Shown: positions 1-9,906, counted from the stretch's first letter. The stretch: DNA of 64,000 nucleotides from Patiriisocius_A hiemis (GCF_031846325.1 NZ_JAVRHZ010000007.1:113295-177294); one strand, 5' to 3'. Notes: a model not told the origin generated them from the sequence alone. Numbers and translations: made by a program.

Positions 1-225
1 ATAAAAAGACTTCTTCTGCATGTATTAAACTTCAAACAGTAGGGATATAACTTTTAAATTAGAGTACTATTAAATCCTCACTAAGGTTAGTATTTAAAGG
101 GTTAATTGATATTTTAAGTTATATCAAAAATACGCTAAAATGTAGGAAAATGTAGTAATTTACTTACAATTCGATGTAGTGAAAGGTAATACCGATAAAC
201 AACCTATATTGCCTTGTTTTTTAGG
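1..225. other. Left-edge intergenic stretch
   Basis: AT-rich non-coding sequence downstream of the gamma-glutamyltransferase gene, which ends at 226 on the minus strand. I see no convincing hairpin terminator, RNA gene or small ORF here. Confidence 0.5.
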
Positions 226-1938
226 TTAATATCCTACTGCAGTATCGTCTCCTCTTGGGTCTGCCCCTCCTTCAAGTACCCCATTTTCCAAAATACGTAT
301 AGCATCAACCTTGCCAATTATTGGGTCTGCTGTTATATTTTCTGGATACCCTAATATTTTTAGAGAGTCTTTTATTTTTTTTGGGAACCTACCTACCTCG
401 TATCTTATATTATCAGGCAACCATTGATGATGAAATCGAGGGGCATTTACTGCTTCTTGCATATCCATATTAAACTCAATAACATTTAAGATGGTTTGGG
501 CAACCGATGTTATAATAGTTGCTCCTCCAGGTGTTCCTACTACCATGAATAGCTCTCCGTCTTTTTCTAAAATTGTAGGTGTCATTGAGCTTAGCATTCG
601 CTTTTGTGGAGCAATTGCATTAGCTTCACCTCCTACGAGACCATAGATATTAGGTTCTCCTGGTTTTGCACTAAAATCGTCCATTTCGTTGTTTAAAAAG
701 AAGCCTAACTCTTTTACATACAACTTGGAGCCGTAGCCAGAATTAAGAGTTGTAGTAACAGATGCTGCATTACCCCATCTATCTACAATAGAGAAGTGCG
801 TAGTCTCTTCACTTTCATAAACTTGAATACTGCCAGGTTTTATTTCTGAAGAAGGACTAGCAGCTTTAAGGCTAAAAGATTGCATCCTATTTTTTATGTA
901 ATTAGATGTTAGTAACGAATCAACAGGGATATTCACAAAATCTGGGTCACCTAGGTAGTAGCTTCTATCTGCATAAGCTCTTCTTTCTGCTTCTGTGATT
1001 GTTTGAATGTATTTTGTTGAGTTGTGTCCATATTCTACTAGGGGGTAGGGTTCAACCATTTTTAATATTTGCGCTAAGCAAACTCCCCCGCTTGATGGTG
1101 GTGCCATTGAAATTACCTTATACTCTTTAAAATCAAATACAATGGGTTCTCTCCATTCAGCTTCATAAGCTTCTAGGTCTTTTAGTGTAATAATTCCACC
1201 TTTTTTTTGAATATAGTTTACTAAGTTTTTTGCAGTTTCACCATTGTAAAACTCTTGTCTTCCATTTTTTGCAATAGCTTCTAATGTTTTGGCTAGTGCT
1301 TCATTTTTAAAGATACTCCCTTGAGTATGGGTTTCTGTAAATATGGAGGCCTCTTGGTTTACTTCTTTAAAAATAGATTGATAGTTTTCTAAACGTATTG
1401 CTTGGTTTTCTGTAACGGTAAACCCTTCTCTTGCAAGTTTAATTACTGGTTGTAGCAAAACTTCCATAGGTAATGACCCCAACTTTTCATGGATAGCAAA
1501 AATTCCAGCTACTGTACCAGGAACACCAACTGCTAGGCTACCTACTTTACTTTCTTTTGATTTATATATACCGTCTTCATCAAGATACATATCTCTATGT
1601 GCTGTTAGCGGTGCTTTTTCACGATAATCTATGCTTCCTATTTCTCCATACTCTGTTCTGTACACCAAAAACCCACCACCCCCTAAATTGCCTGCATATG
1701 GATAGGTAACAGCGAGCGCCATCTCTACTGCAATGGCAGCGTCATAAGCGTTACCTCCCATTCTCATAATTTCGACACCTACTTGTGAAGCCTCTTTTGT
1801 TGCTGAAACTACTATTGCGTTATCTGCTAGGACAGCTTCTTTTTGTAGTTTTTTTTCAGAAATTACCTGTGTTCCTCGGGGTTTGTCTTTACAGCCAATT
1901 AAAAGGAATACAATTAGTATAGATAGGTAGCTTTTCAT
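226..1938 (-). CDS. ggt: Gamma-glutamyltransferase, lipoprotein
   Basis: Cleaves gamma-glutamyl bonds (glutathione and related peptides) and transfers the glutamyl group to water or amino acids. It is an Ntn-hydrolase that cuts itself into large and small subunits. The TTHFS segment carries the expected nucleophile, about Thr379, at the small-subunit N-terminus, and PPSSGG and GGGG loops typical of the family are present. The N-terminus is a lipoprotein signal ending in LIGC (Cys16), so the enzyme should be membrane-anchored outside the cytoplasm. I use ATG 1938 rather than the upstream start at 1962, because it begins directly with the signal peptide and overlaps the upstream stop as ATGA. 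That overlap suggests coupling with the AcpH-like gene. The 570-residue length is normal for the family. Confidence 0.93.
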   Translation of the reverse strand: MKSYLSILIVFLLIGCKDKPRGTQVISEKKLQKEAVLADNAIVVSATKEASQVGVEIMRMGGNAYDAAIAVEMALAVTYPYAGNLGGGGFLVYRTEYGEIGSIDYREKAPLTAHRDMYLDEDGIYKSKESKVGSLAVGVPGTVAGIFAIHEKLGSLPMEVLLQPVIKLAREGFTVTENQAIRLENYQSIFKEVNQEASIFTETHTQGSIFKNEALAKTLEAIAKNGRQEFYNGETAKNLVNYIQKKGGIITLKDLEAYEAEWREPIVFDFKEYKVISMAPPSSGGVCLAQILKMVEPYPLVEYGHNSTKYIQTITEAERRAYADRSYYLGDPDFVNIPVDSLLTSNYIKNRMQSFSLKAASPSSEIKPGSIQVYESEETTHFSIVDRWGNAASVTTTLNSGYGSKLYVKELGFFLNNEMDDFSAKPGEPNIYGLVGGEANAIAPQKRMLSSMTPTILEKDGELFMVVGTPGGATIITSVAQTILNVIEFNMDMQEAVNAPRFHHQWLPDNIRYEVGRFPKKIKDSLKILGYPENITADPIIGKVDAIRILENGVLEGGADPRGDDTAVGY

Positions 1939-2519
1939 AGTTCTTTTAGTTTTAATTGGCAATAGGCCTCAAGCTCAATAAAAAAAGAAGTAAATTCTGT
2001 TTCAAATTTGTCGTAATGCTTTTCTAGTTCAATAATTGCAAAATTTAGTTTTCCTTTTCCTTTTGTTCTTACATTCATTTGTTCTAAAATCGTACTAATA
2101 CCCCTAATTGTAGCATAATTGTAGAGCCAATTATCACTTATCATATAAGGCATCATTCGCTGTATGCGAGTGGGTAATACTTCAAAGTTGTTTTGCAATA
2201 ATGTATAAAAATTAGCAACAAAGCTTTCTAGCGGTTCGTCATGATAGTTCATCCAGTTTTTAGCCAAAAAGTGGTCGTATAAAATATCTACAATCACTCC
2301 ACTATAATGCCCATGTTTTTTGTGAAGTCTTTTTGTGCTTTGTTTTACAATAGGATGTTGATCTGTAAAGCTATCTATAGCACGGTGTAGGAGGATACCT
2401 TTACTTATCTCTGCGGGATATTTTAAATATTGTTTTCCTTTAATACTATCGGCTATAAAGTTTCCAATAATGATTCCTTCATCTTGTCCAGAAAGGTAAA
2501 TATGTGCCAGATAATTCAT
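1935..2519 (-). CDS. AcpH-like (DUF479) acyl carrier protein phosphodiesterase family
   Basis: 194 residues matching the DUF479/AcpH family. The start MNYLAHIYLS, the segment GNFIADSIKG and the HRAIDSFTD-like motif (His, Asp) are characteristic. E. coli AcpH removes 4'-phosphopantetheine from acyl carrier protein and is HD-superfamily-like. Whether flavobacterial homologues do the same is not established, so only the family is certain. It is the first gene of a two-gene minus-strand unit, overlapping ggt by four bases (ATGA), although the two functions have no obvious link. Confidence 0.8.
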   Translation of the reverse strand: MNYLAHIYLSGQDEGIIIGNFIADSIKGKQYLKYPAEISKGILLHRAIDSFTDQHPIVKQSTKRLHKKHGHYSGVIVDILYDHFLAKNWMNYHDEPLESFVANFYTLLQNNFEVLPTRIQRMMPYMISDNWLYNYATIRGISTILEQMNVRTKGKGKLNFAIIELEKHYDKFETEFTSFFIELEAYCQLKLKEL

Positions 2520-2565
2520 CGTTACAATTTACGAAATCGTAACAAAGAAATGTGTTATTAAAAAG

Positions 2566-2573
2566 TATCTTTG
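2566..2573 (+). promoter_or_regulatory. Bacteroidota -7 promoter element
   Basis: TATCTTTG matches the Bacteroidota -7 consensus TANNTTTG and lies 17 nt before the ATG of the phosphohexosamine mutase. No clear -33 TTG is seen. Confidence 0.5.
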
Positions 2574-2590
2574 TAACAAAATTAGCAACA

Positions 2591-3973
2591 ATGACATTAA
2601 TAAAATCTATTTCAGGAATTCGCGGAACTATTGGAGGAAAACAGGGAGAAAATTTAACTCCTATTGATGCTGTGTTATATGCATCTGCCTATGGAGCTTG
2701 GGTACAGTCTCAACGAGAGAAAGAGCAGCATAGAGTAGTAGTAGGTAGAGATGCTAGAATCTCTGGAGCTATGGTTCAACAATTAGTTATGAACACTCTT
2801 GTGGGGATGGGAATACATGTAATAGATGTTGGACTTTCTACAACTCCTACTGTAGAAATGGCTGTTACAATGGAGCATGCAGATGGTGGAATTATTTTAA
2901 CAGCAAGCCATAATCCTAAACAATGGAATGCTTTAAAATTACTGAATAATAAAGGTGAGTTTTTAAACGCTGCTGAAGGTCAAAAAATATTGGATATTGT
3001 AGATAAAGGAGCTGTTACTTTTGCTGAAGTAGATGCACTTGGAAAAATTACAATTAATGATGCGTACATAGATTTACATATTGATGAAATCTTAGATTTA
3101 CCTCTTGTTAATGTTGAAGCAATAAAAAAAGCTAATTTTAAAGTTGTAGTAGATGGGGTAAACTCAACTGGAGGTATTGCAGTACCTTTATTACTTGAAG
3201 CACTTGGCGTACATCCTGTAAAATTATACTGTGACCCAACTGGCCACTTCCCTCATAATCCAGAGCCACTTAAAGAACATCTTGGAGATTTAATGAAAAT
3301 GGTTGTTGATGAGCATGCAGATTTTGGAATTGTAGTAGACCCGGATGTAGATAGATTAGCATTTGTGGATCAAAAAGGAGAAATGTTTGGTGAAGAATAT
3401 ACACTTGTTGCTGTTGCAGACTATGTTTTAAGCCACACTAATGGAAATACTGTTTCTAATATGTCATCTTCTAGGGCTCTTAGAGATATTACAGAAAAAC
3501 ATGGCGGAACTTATACTGCAAGTGCTGTGGGTGAGGTAAATGTTGTACATGAAATGAAAGATACAAATGCTGTGATAGGTGGTGAAGGTAATGGAGGTAT
3601 TATTTATCCAGAGCTACACTACGGGAGAGATAGCCTAGTTGGGATTGCTTTGTTTTTAAGTCATCTAGCTGAACTAAAAATGGATGTTAGTGCATTACGT
3701 GCTAGCTATCCAACTTATTTTATGAGTAAAAAGAAAATACAGCTTACACCTGGCTTAGATGTAGACTCCCTACTTGAAAAAATGACAACTAAATACGCTT
3801 CTGAAAACCCAAATACAATAGACGGAGTAAAAATAGATTTTGAAGACTCTTGGGTACACCTTCGTAAATCTAATACAGAACCCATTATACGTATTTATAC
3901 AGAAGCACCCTCGCAAGCCGCAGCAGATAGTCTTGCTGATAGGTTTATTGGGGAGATAGAAGGGATAATCTAG
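2591..3973 (+). CDS. glmM: Phosphoglucosamine/phosphohexose mutase (GlmM-like)
   Basis: Alpha-D-phosphohexomutase. The likely role is conversion of glucosamine-6-P to glucosamine-1-P for UDP-GlcNAc, needed for peptidoglycan, LPS and capsule precursors. The phosphoserine loop TASHNP (Ser about 106), metal loop DPDVDR (about 250-255), sugar loop GEGNGG and C-terminal phosphate-binding RKSNTEP are all visible. GEGNGG is the loop form found in archaeal-type GlmM rather than the classical bacterial one, so phosphomannomutase or broader activity is possible. ATG 2591 is preferred over an upstream start at 2552, because a -7 promoter box (2566-2573) lies between the two. Encoded length 460 residues. 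Confidence 0.85.
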   Translation: MTLIKSISGIRGTIGGKQGENLTPIDAVLYASAYGAWVQSQREKEQHRVVVGRDARISGAMVQQLVMNTLVGMGIHVIDVGLSTTPTVEMAVTMEHADGGIILTASHNPKQWNALKLLNNKGEFLNAAEGQKILDIVDKGAVTFAEVDALGKITINDAYIDLHIDEILDLPLVNVEAIKKANFKVVVDGVNSTGGIAVPLLLEALGVHPVKLYCDPTGHFPHNPEPLKEHLGDLMKMVVDEHADFGIVVDPDVDRLAFVDQKGEMFGEEYTLVAVADYVLSHTNGNTVSNMSSSRALRDITEKHGGTYTASAVGEVNVVHEMKDTNAVIGGEGNGGIIYPELHYGRDSLVGIALFLSHLAELKMDVSALRASYPTYFMSKKKIQLTPGLDVDSLLEKMTTKYASENPNTIDGVKIDFEDSWVHLRKSNTEPIIRIYTEAPSQAAADSLADRFIGEIEGII

Positions 3974-4004
3974 GGTTTATTAGATTTTATAACCTCGTTA
4001 ATCG

Positions 4005-4877
4005 TTACTTCCCTCTATGTTTCCAACGTTTATGAGACCATAAGTAGTAAGCAGGCTCTTCTTTAATTTGAGCTTCTAATAAGTCTAAAAACTTTCTGGT
4101 GTTTTTGTAGTCAGTATCTTCTTTTGGGTTTTCTGAAACCGGAACGAAAGTGGCTTTATAGTATCCTCTTTTTACTTTTTCAACCTTAAAATAGAGTAGT
4201 GTAAAGTCTAAGAGTTTTGCTAATTCTTCGGTACCTGTAAAAACAGGAACATTAATACCCATAAAATCTTCTCTGTGCTTAAAAGCATCTGGACGTGGCG
4301 TTTGATCAGATAATATATAGGTTAAAGTTGTAGTTTCTTCTTTTTTATACCTGTAGAGTACTTTTGTAATTCTTGTGTTAGGCACGATCGTAGCTCCAAA
4401 ACGACTTCTAATTTTTTTTACCAAGCTATCAAACTGTTTGTTGTCTAACGGCTTATAGACTGCAAAGCCTTGATGCTGCATCATTTTATTTACAATTCCA
4501 CTCCATTCCCAATTGCCATAGTGACCTGCCATAAGAAGGATACTTCGATTATTATTGTAAAGTTTTTCTAGGAGTTCAATATTTTCAATAGTAAAACGCT
4601 TTCTTATTTGGTTTTCAGAAATTGTGAGACTTTTAATTGTTTCGAAAATGAGATCACATAAATGCTTATAAAAACCTTTTGCGATTTGGGTTCGCTCTGC
4701 TTCGGTTTTGGAAGGGAATGCTAGTTTTAGATTTTCAAAAACTACTTTTTTTCGGTATCCAAAAATATGATAGGTTAACTGGTATAACACAGAAGACTTT
4801 ATATACAAAATGGACATAGGTAATACAGAAGTAAACCAGAGTGCAGGATAAATAATAATATAAAGTAGTCTTTGCAT
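4005..4877 (-). CDS. Lysophospholipid/lipid A acyltransferase (LpxL/HtrB family)
   Basis: Membrane-bound acyltransferase of the LpxL/LpxM family, which adds a secondary acyl chain to lipid A on the cytoplasmic face of the inner membrane. The N-terminal hydrophobic segment (residues 5-30) and the catalytic HX4E motif in AGHYGNWEW (His119, Glu124) are visible. At 290 residues the length is usual. It is transcribed alone, with a -7 box 12 nt upstream. Whether the acceptor is lipid A or another lipid cannot be read from the sequence. Confidence 0.87.
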   Translation of the reverse strand: MQRLLYIIIYPALWFTSVLPMSILYIKSSVLYQLTYHIFGYRKKVVFENLKLAFPSKTEAERTQIAKGFYKHLCDLIFETIKSLTISENQIRKRFTIENIELLEKLYNNNRSILLMAGHYGNWEWSGIVNKMMQHQGFAVYKPLDNKQFDSLVKKIRSRFGATIVPNTRITKVLYRYKKEETTTLTYILSDQTPRPDAFKHREDFMGINVPVFTGTEELAKLLDFTLLYFKVEKVKRGYYKATFVPVSENPKEDTDYKNTRKFLDLLEAQIKEEPAYYLWSHKRWKHRGK

Positions 4878-4889
4878 AGTTATTTACAG

Positions 4890-4897
4890 CAAAACTA
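4890..4897 (-). promoter_or_regulatory. Bacteroidota -7 promoter element
   Basis: Minus strand reads TAGTTTTG (TANNTTTG), 12 nt before the acyltransferase ATG at 4877. Confidence 0.4.
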
Positions 4898-4942
4898 GTT
4901 AAATTTATTGCATTATAATACGGAAACCTATTAGAAGAAAAT

Positions 4943-5590
4943 ATGCCACAAATTGATACAGCTACTCTTATTATAATTGTTTGTAATGTTCTATTCTCAT
5001 TAAAGGGCTTCAACGATTTTTCATTTTTCGAAAAATATAAATTTAACATAGCTGGGATTCGTAGAGGTGAGCAGATACGGATGTTTACCTCTGGTTTTTT
5101 ACATGTTGATTTTACTCACCTGTTGTTTAATATGTTAACGTTATATTTTTTTGCGCCTTTGGTTATTGGCCCTCTAGGTGTTTTTAAATTTGTGCTTATT
5201 TATGTAGCTGGACTGGTTGTGGGTAATTTATTGTCACTCTACTTTCACAAAGATGAGTACCACTATAGTGCTGTAGGCGCAAGTGGAGCTGTTATGGCAG
5301 TTTTGTATGCTGCTATTATGTTTTACCCGATGGAGGAGTTCTATTTGTATTTTGCAATACCAATTAAGGCATGGATTTTGGGAGTATTATATTTGTTATA
5401 TTCAGTTTGGGGGATGAAAAAAAGAATAGGTAATATTGGTCACGATGCACACATAGGTGGTGCGGTAGCTGGCTATGCATTAACTATCGCTTTTGTTCCT
5501 TCATTATTACAAACAAGTTTATGGATTGTTGGAGTACTAGCTGCTCCTATCATTCTATTATTTATTTTACACAAGCTAGGCAAAATTTAA
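4943..5590 (+). CDS. Rhomboid family intramembrane serine protease
   Basis: Six-helix polytopic protein of 215 residues. The rhomboid oxyanion pair His59/Asn63 (HLLFN), catalytic Ser114 in GASG and catalytic His170 in the sixth-helix segment HDAHIGG are present, so it should be an active intramembrane protease. It has no extra cytosolic domain, so it is a minimal rhomboid. It is followed after 10 bp by the SIMPL gene, probably as one transcript. The substrate is unknown. Confidence 0.92.
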   Translation: MPQIDTATLIIIVCNVLFSLKGFNDFSFFEKYKFNIAGIRRGEQIRMFTSGFLHVDFTHLLFNMLTLYFFAPLVIGPLGVFKFVLIYVAGLVVGNLLSLYFHKDEYHYSAVGASGAVMAVLYAAIMFYPMEEFYLYFAIPIKAWILGVLYLLYSVWGMKKRIGNIGHDAHIGGAVAGYALTIAFVPSLLQTSLWIVGVLAAPIILLFILHKLGKI

Positions 5591-5600
5591 TTTATTTATT

Positions 5601-6287
5601 ATGAAGTTATTAGTCTCACTTTTATTTCTTTTTTCAATTACTATGAATGCACAAAACACCCCACAAAATACTGTAGATGTTACTGGAATAGGTATTGTAA
5701 CTGTTGTTCCAGACCAAGCCAAGATAACTGTTAGAAATGAAAGCACAGGAAAAGATGCGGCCTTAGTAAAGCAAGAAAATGATAGAGTGATAGGCAATGT
5801 GTTGTCTTTTTTAAAAGAAATGAAAATTGAAGATAAAGATGTTAAAACAGAGTACGTTCGCCTCAATAAAAATTATGATTATAATTCTAAGACATATAAC
5901 TATGCAGCTAACCAAACCATATCAATTCGGTTAAAAGACTTAGACAAGTATGAATCTTTAATAAATGGGCTCGTTTCTACTGGAATTAATAGAATCGATG
6001 GTGTGAGTTTTTCGTCTTCTAAGAAAGAAGCGCTAGAATCTCAAGCAAGAAAAAAAGCAATTGCTAATGCTAAAATGAAAGCAGAAGAATATGCAAGTGT
6101 GCTTAATCAAACTATTGGTAAAGCTGCAACTATAAGTGAATTTAGTTTTCAAACCTCTAATCCATACCCAAAAAACAGAATGGTTATGGGAGCCATGGCA
6201 GATAGTTCCTCTTCAGAACCACAAACTCTAGCAGCTGGGGAAATGGAAGTAAGAGCTACTGTTAATGTGAGCTTTTTTCTCTATTAA
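5601..6287 (+). CDS. SIMPL (DUF541) domain exported protein
   Basis: 228 residues with a signal peptide (residues 1-18, ending MNAQ) followed by a single SIMPL/DUF541 domain. The pattern is VDVTGIGIVTVVPDQAKI at the start, a long lysine/alanine-rich helix near residue 150, and a final beta strand EMEVRATVNVSF. SIMPL proteins are periplasmic or surface proteins of poorly known role; some oppose oxidative stress. It probably shares a transcript with the rhomboid gene. Confidence 0.88.
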   Translation: MKLLVSLLFLFSITMNAQNTPQNTVDVTGIGIVTVVPDQAKITVRNESTGKDAALVKQENDRVIGNVLSFLKEMKIEDKDVKTEYVRLNKNYDYNSKTYNYAANQTISIRLKDLDKYESLINGLVSTGINRIDGVSFSSSKKEALESQARKKAIANAKMKAEEYASVLNQTIGKAATISEFSFQTSNPYPKNRMVMGAMADSSSSEPQTLAAGEMEVRATVNVSFFLY

Positions 6288-6291
6288 GAGT

Positions 6292-7404
6292 TTATTGGCC
6301 TAACAAAGAAGCCATTTTATTTTCAAGTGCAGCGCCTCTAAGGTCTTTGTCTATAATTACACCGTTTTCATCAAGTAAAAATGTTGCGGGTATAGAGCGT
6401 ACATTATATTTTCGTGCAATAGGGTCTTGCCAAAATTGTAAGTTACTTACATGATACCAGTCCATATTGTCGTCTTCAATAGCTTTTAACCAACGTTCTT
6501 TTTGATTGGCTTTATCTAGTGATACGCTTATAATGTTTAAACCTTTGTCGTGATATTTTTCATAAACTCTTACCACGTTAGGATTTTCCATGCGGCAAGG
6601 GCGACACCAAGATGCCCAAAAATCTATTATGGTGTATTTTCCTAAAGTTTCTTTAAGCGATAGTTCTTCTCCAGTTGGAGTTGGAGCTGAAAACTCAGGT
6701 GCTTTTCCACCAATATCAGCACTCTTCATAGCCTCAATTGTAGTCTTTAGGTTTTTTGTAAGTTGTAGCGAAGCAATTTTAGGCGTAAGGTTTTCTACAA
6801 ATTCGTTAGCCTCAGGGCTTGTAATTTGCTTTCTACCTAACATTTCTTGCGCTAGCATTACAGAAAATATTGAGTTGTTGTTATCTGAAAGAAATTTTTT
6901 CTTGTAAGCAGTCTCCTCGTTAATTAGACTAACATTTTCTTTTTGTATTTCACTAGCTAAAAGGTTATCCTGTTCTGCTCTTGCTACTTTAAAGCGTTGT
7001 GTTAAATCTTGTTTTTTACTATTAAACCACTTCATGGTTTTCATGTAATCGTTATACGCTTTGTTTTGTAATCCGCCTGATACATAAGAGGCTTGCAGGC
7101 TGTCTTTATAGATTATTGCTTTTAAATCTTCGTTTTCTGGAAAGAAAACAACAGAGTTTCCATTATTTCCAATACGGAGGTAATGTAGTGCAGTATCTTC
7201 AGTTTTTGGATAAGTAGCATTAAACTCTCCACCGCTTATTGTAATAGTATCTTTTATTGTAGGGCTAGTGCCCTCTAATTTGTAGACATATACCTCTGTA
7301 CCATCTTCAAAACCTGCTGCATCACCAGAAAGTTTGTATTGTGAAGAATCTGTACCACATGAAACTAATAAAACTGTAACGATTAAAGCTAAATAACGAC
7401 TCAT
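6292..7404 (-). CDS. TlpA-like thiol:disulfide lipoprotein with DUF4369-type N-terminus
   Basis: 370-residue lipoprotein (lipobox LLVSC, Cys16). The N-terminal ~110 residues form a beta-rich DUF4369-like domain. A helical linker follows, then a C-terminal thioredoxin/AhpC-TSA domain with WCRPC (Cys267/Cys270) and a cis-Pro loop near RSIPATF. Such proteins act as periplasmic thiol reductants or cytochrome-maturation-type reductases, and are abundant in Bacteroidota. The partner is unknown. It converges with the SIMPL gene, 4 bp apart. Confidence 0.88.
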   Translation of the reverse strand: MSRYLALIVTVLLVSCGTDSSQYKLSGDAAGFEDGTEVYVYKLEGTSPTIKDTITISGGEFNATYPKTEDTALHYLRIGNNGNSVVFFPENEDLKAIIYKDSLQASYVSGGLQNKAYNDYMKTMKWFNSKKQDLTQRFKVARAEQDNLLASEIQKENVSLINEETAYKKKFLSDNNNSIFSVMLAQEMLGRKQITSPEANEFVENLTPKIASLQLTKNLKTTIEAMKSADIGGKAPEFSAPTPTGEELSLKETLGKYTIIDFWASWCRPCRMENPNVVRVYEKYHDKGLNIISVSLDKANQKERWLKAIEDDNMDWYHVSNLQFWQDPIARKYNVRSIPATFLLDENGVIIDKDLRGAALENKMASLLGQ

Positions 7405-7422
7405 AATTCAGTAAATTTGTTG

Positions 7423-7430
7423 CAAAAATA
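7423..7430 (-). promoter_or_regulatory. Bacteroidota -7 promoter element
   Basis: Minus strand reads TATTTTTG, 18 nt before the TlpA-like gene's ATG (7404). Confidence 0.45.
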
Positions 7431-7542
7431 AAAGTTATTTATTCTGAAAAAAATTACAGCTATCAAATATTTGTTAATTATTTGATTTTTTGGAAGTTCT
7501 GTGATATAATACGTAACTTTAATACAGTATAATTACTTGAAA

Positions 7543-9906
7543 ATGATTACTCAAGAAAGAGAATTTCCGTTACAACTTAACCTAAGTTTGAGCAAAGTTT
7601 TTGAACATTACAAAAACCTTGTTGAAACTATGGGAACAAACGAGCGTTTTCATAAAATTCTCGAAATAGAGAAAAAATACCCAAAACTTTCTGAAGGACT
7701 CGATTCTGAAGAAGAAATAGAAAAGTATGCTAAGCAAATAGATTTTGTTCTGGAAGATTTATTTCCAAGCGCATTGCAATTAAATGAAATCAAGATAGCA
7801 ACTACACCATTTCAACAATCTATCTTTAAGTCTACTCAACGATTTAAAAACATAATAAAAGCTGCTGGGAAAGACTTTGAACCAGAGATTAAAAACTTTG
7901 ATGAGAATCACTTCTACATCATGGGGTGTAGCATTATACTTAACCAGCATTATGGATATAAAATAGACTTTAGACGTCCTTTCTATTATAATATTCCAGA
8001 TGCAAATGGAAATATTAAAAATTACAGGGTATTATACAATGGCGACTTTATTGACATTGAAAAGACAAATGAATCTTTAGATATCACACAAGAGGATATT
8101 GACACCTTAGTTGAAAATTTTGACAATATTGACATCTGGAAAGAAAAATTTCCAGTTGGATCCTGGAAATTTAAAGGTTTTGTAATCGCCAATATGTTTG
8201 ATGTTACTACAGATGTTTCAATTTCAGACTTTAAATCTCACTTATTAAAAAATGAAACAGATAACGAACCATTTGTAGTAGAGTTTGAGCGTATTTTTAG
8301 AACTATTTTTGGGATTGAAGATTTAAAAATTGGCTTTGCAGACTTTAATTATCAAGACCAAACTATCGAGAAGCTACCCTATAAAAATGTACATAGTTAC
8401 ATACTAGGGGATACAAATCAAAAACCATGTTCAGAATCATTTTGTGAAACGTCTTACCATTCAATTTTTAAGAAGCATGAGTTATACATTGTCACAAATG
8501 TAAGTAAGTACCATTATTTATACCCACAAAATCCATTATATCAAAACCTTAAAGAGAATGGTGTAGAAAGTATTATTCTGGCTTCTATAGTACATAACAA
8601 TAGAGTGCTTGGAGTACTTGAGTTGGTTTCAAAAAAAGTAAATGCATTAAACACAATTAATGCAAATAAGTTACAAGATATAATGCCCTTTCTTATTGAT
8701 AGTGTGGTGCGCTCTAAGCAACAAACTGAAAATGAACTAGAGCTCATTATACAAGAAGAATGTACTTCTATTCATAAAAGTGTTCATTGGAAATTTTTAA
8801 AAGAAGCTAAAAGATATTATGCAGCCTTAAATGGTGATACTCCTGCACACTTTAGAGAAATTACTTTTGAAGATGTGTACCCACTTTTCGGGCAGATTGA
8901 TATAAAAGGTTCTTCTGAAGCTCGAAATACAGCAACTAAAAAAGATCTTGAGTTGCAGCTTACCAATATCAATAAAATTATTAAGAAGGCTCATAAAATC
9001 GAAAAACTCCCAATCTATGAACAAATAGTTTTTAGAATCGAAGGTTATTTAAGTGATTTTAAAGACCACCTGCAGGTTGATAGCGAGCGTCAAGTGTTAG
9101 ACTTTTTAAAAGGAGAAATTATACCACTCTTTAAACACTTAGAATCAAAAAACAACGAATTAAAGAAACTAATAGAATCTTATAGATCTACCTTAGAAAC
9201 TACTAGTGGTCTTATTTATAAGTATAGAAAGGACTATGATGAAACTGTGATGCTTATTAATAAACGAATGGCATCTATTTTAGATAGTAAGCAACGAGAG
9301 GCCCAAAAAATGTACCCGCATTATTTTGAGCGCTTTAAGACTGATGGTGTAGAGCACAATATGTACATTGGCGAAGCGATTACTAAAGACGAAAGCTTTA
9401 ACAAAATATACCTATACAACCTTCGTATGTGGCAGCTACAAGCTATGTGCGAGATGGAAAACAGTTACTACAAGCTTAAAGAAAGATTACCTGTTCCACT
9501 AGATGTTGCATCTATGATTTTGGTCTTTAATAGTTCATTGTCATTACGTTTTAGAATGGATGAAAAACGTTTTGATGTTGATGGAACCTATAATGCTAGA
9601 TATGAAGTAGTAAAAAAGCGTGTAGATAAAGCCAATATAAAAGGTACTGAAAAACGTATCACGCAAGCAGGAAAGATTTCAATTATTTATTCGCAACGTG
9701 AAGACGAAAAAGAGTACAAAAAATACATACAGTTTTTGCAACACAAAAAATTACTTGATACGGATGTTGAGGTTTTAGAATTGGAAGATTTACAAGGAGT
9801 TACAGGTCTTAAAGCCTTGCGTGTAAGTGTGTTATATTCAAAAGGAAAAGATAATACAAAAGAATACTACACATACGAGGACTTAGTAAAAGAAATTAAC
9901 TCGTAA
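7543..9906 (+). CDS. Large GAF-domain protein of unknown function
   Basis: 787 residues, soluble, with no signal peptide or membrane segment. A GAF-like domain is recognisable in the region of residues 230-400, ending in SIILASIVHNNRVLGVLELV, a typical GAF strand pattern. Flanking parts are charged and mostly helical, and residues about 470-570 look coiled-coil. No histidine kinase, cyclase or phosphodiesterase catalytic motif is visible, so it is probably a ligand-sensing or scaffold protein. I use ATG 7543; the TTG at 7537 is a less likely start. It converges with the HD-PycTM gene, leaving 2 bp between stops. Confidence 0.75.
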   Translation: MITQEREFPLQLNLSLSKVFEHYKNLVETMGTNERFHKILEIEKKYPKLSEGLDSEEEIEKYAKQIDFVLEDLFPSALQLNEIKIATTPFQQSIFKSTQRFKNIIKAAGKDFEPEIKNFDENHFYIMGCSIILNQHYGYKIDFRRPFYYNIPDANGNIKNYRVLYNGDFIDIEKTNESLDITQEDIDTLVENFDNIDIWKEKFPVGSWKFKGFVIANMFDVTTDVSISDFKSHLLKNETDNEPFVVEFERIFRTIFGIEDLKIGFADFNYQDQTIEKLPYKNVHSYILGDTNQKPCSESFCETSYHSIFKKHELYIVTNVSKYHYLYPQNPLYQNLKENGVESIILASIVHNNRVLGVLELVSKKVNALNTINANKLQDIMPFLIDSVVRSKQQTENELELIIQEECTSIHKSVHWKFLKEAKRYYAALNGDTPAHFREITFEDVYPLFGQIDIKGSSEARNTATKKDLELQLTNINKIIKKAHKIEKLPIYEQIVFRIEGYLSDFKDHLQVDSERQVLDFLKGEIIPLFKHLESKNNELKKLIESYRSTLETTSGLIYKYRKDYDETVMLINKRMASILDSKQREAQKMYPHYFERFKTDGVEHNMYIGEAITKDESFNKIYLYNLRMWQLQAMCEMENSYYKLKERLPVPLDVASMILVFNSSLSLRFRMDEKRFDVDGTYNARYEVVKKRVDKANIKGTEKRITQAGKISIIYSQREDEKEYKKYIQFLQHKKLLDTDVEVLELEDLQGVTGLKALRVSVLYSKGKDNTKEYYTYEDLVKEINS

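Noticed and set aside
3967..3986. AATCTA/TAGATT inverted repeat between convergent genes
   Set aside because: Only six AT-rich pairs with an 8-base loop; too weak to call a terminator.
4735..5049. 104-residue minus-strand frame over the acyltransferase start and rhomboid gene
   Set aside because: It overlaps two well-supported genes and has no family features.
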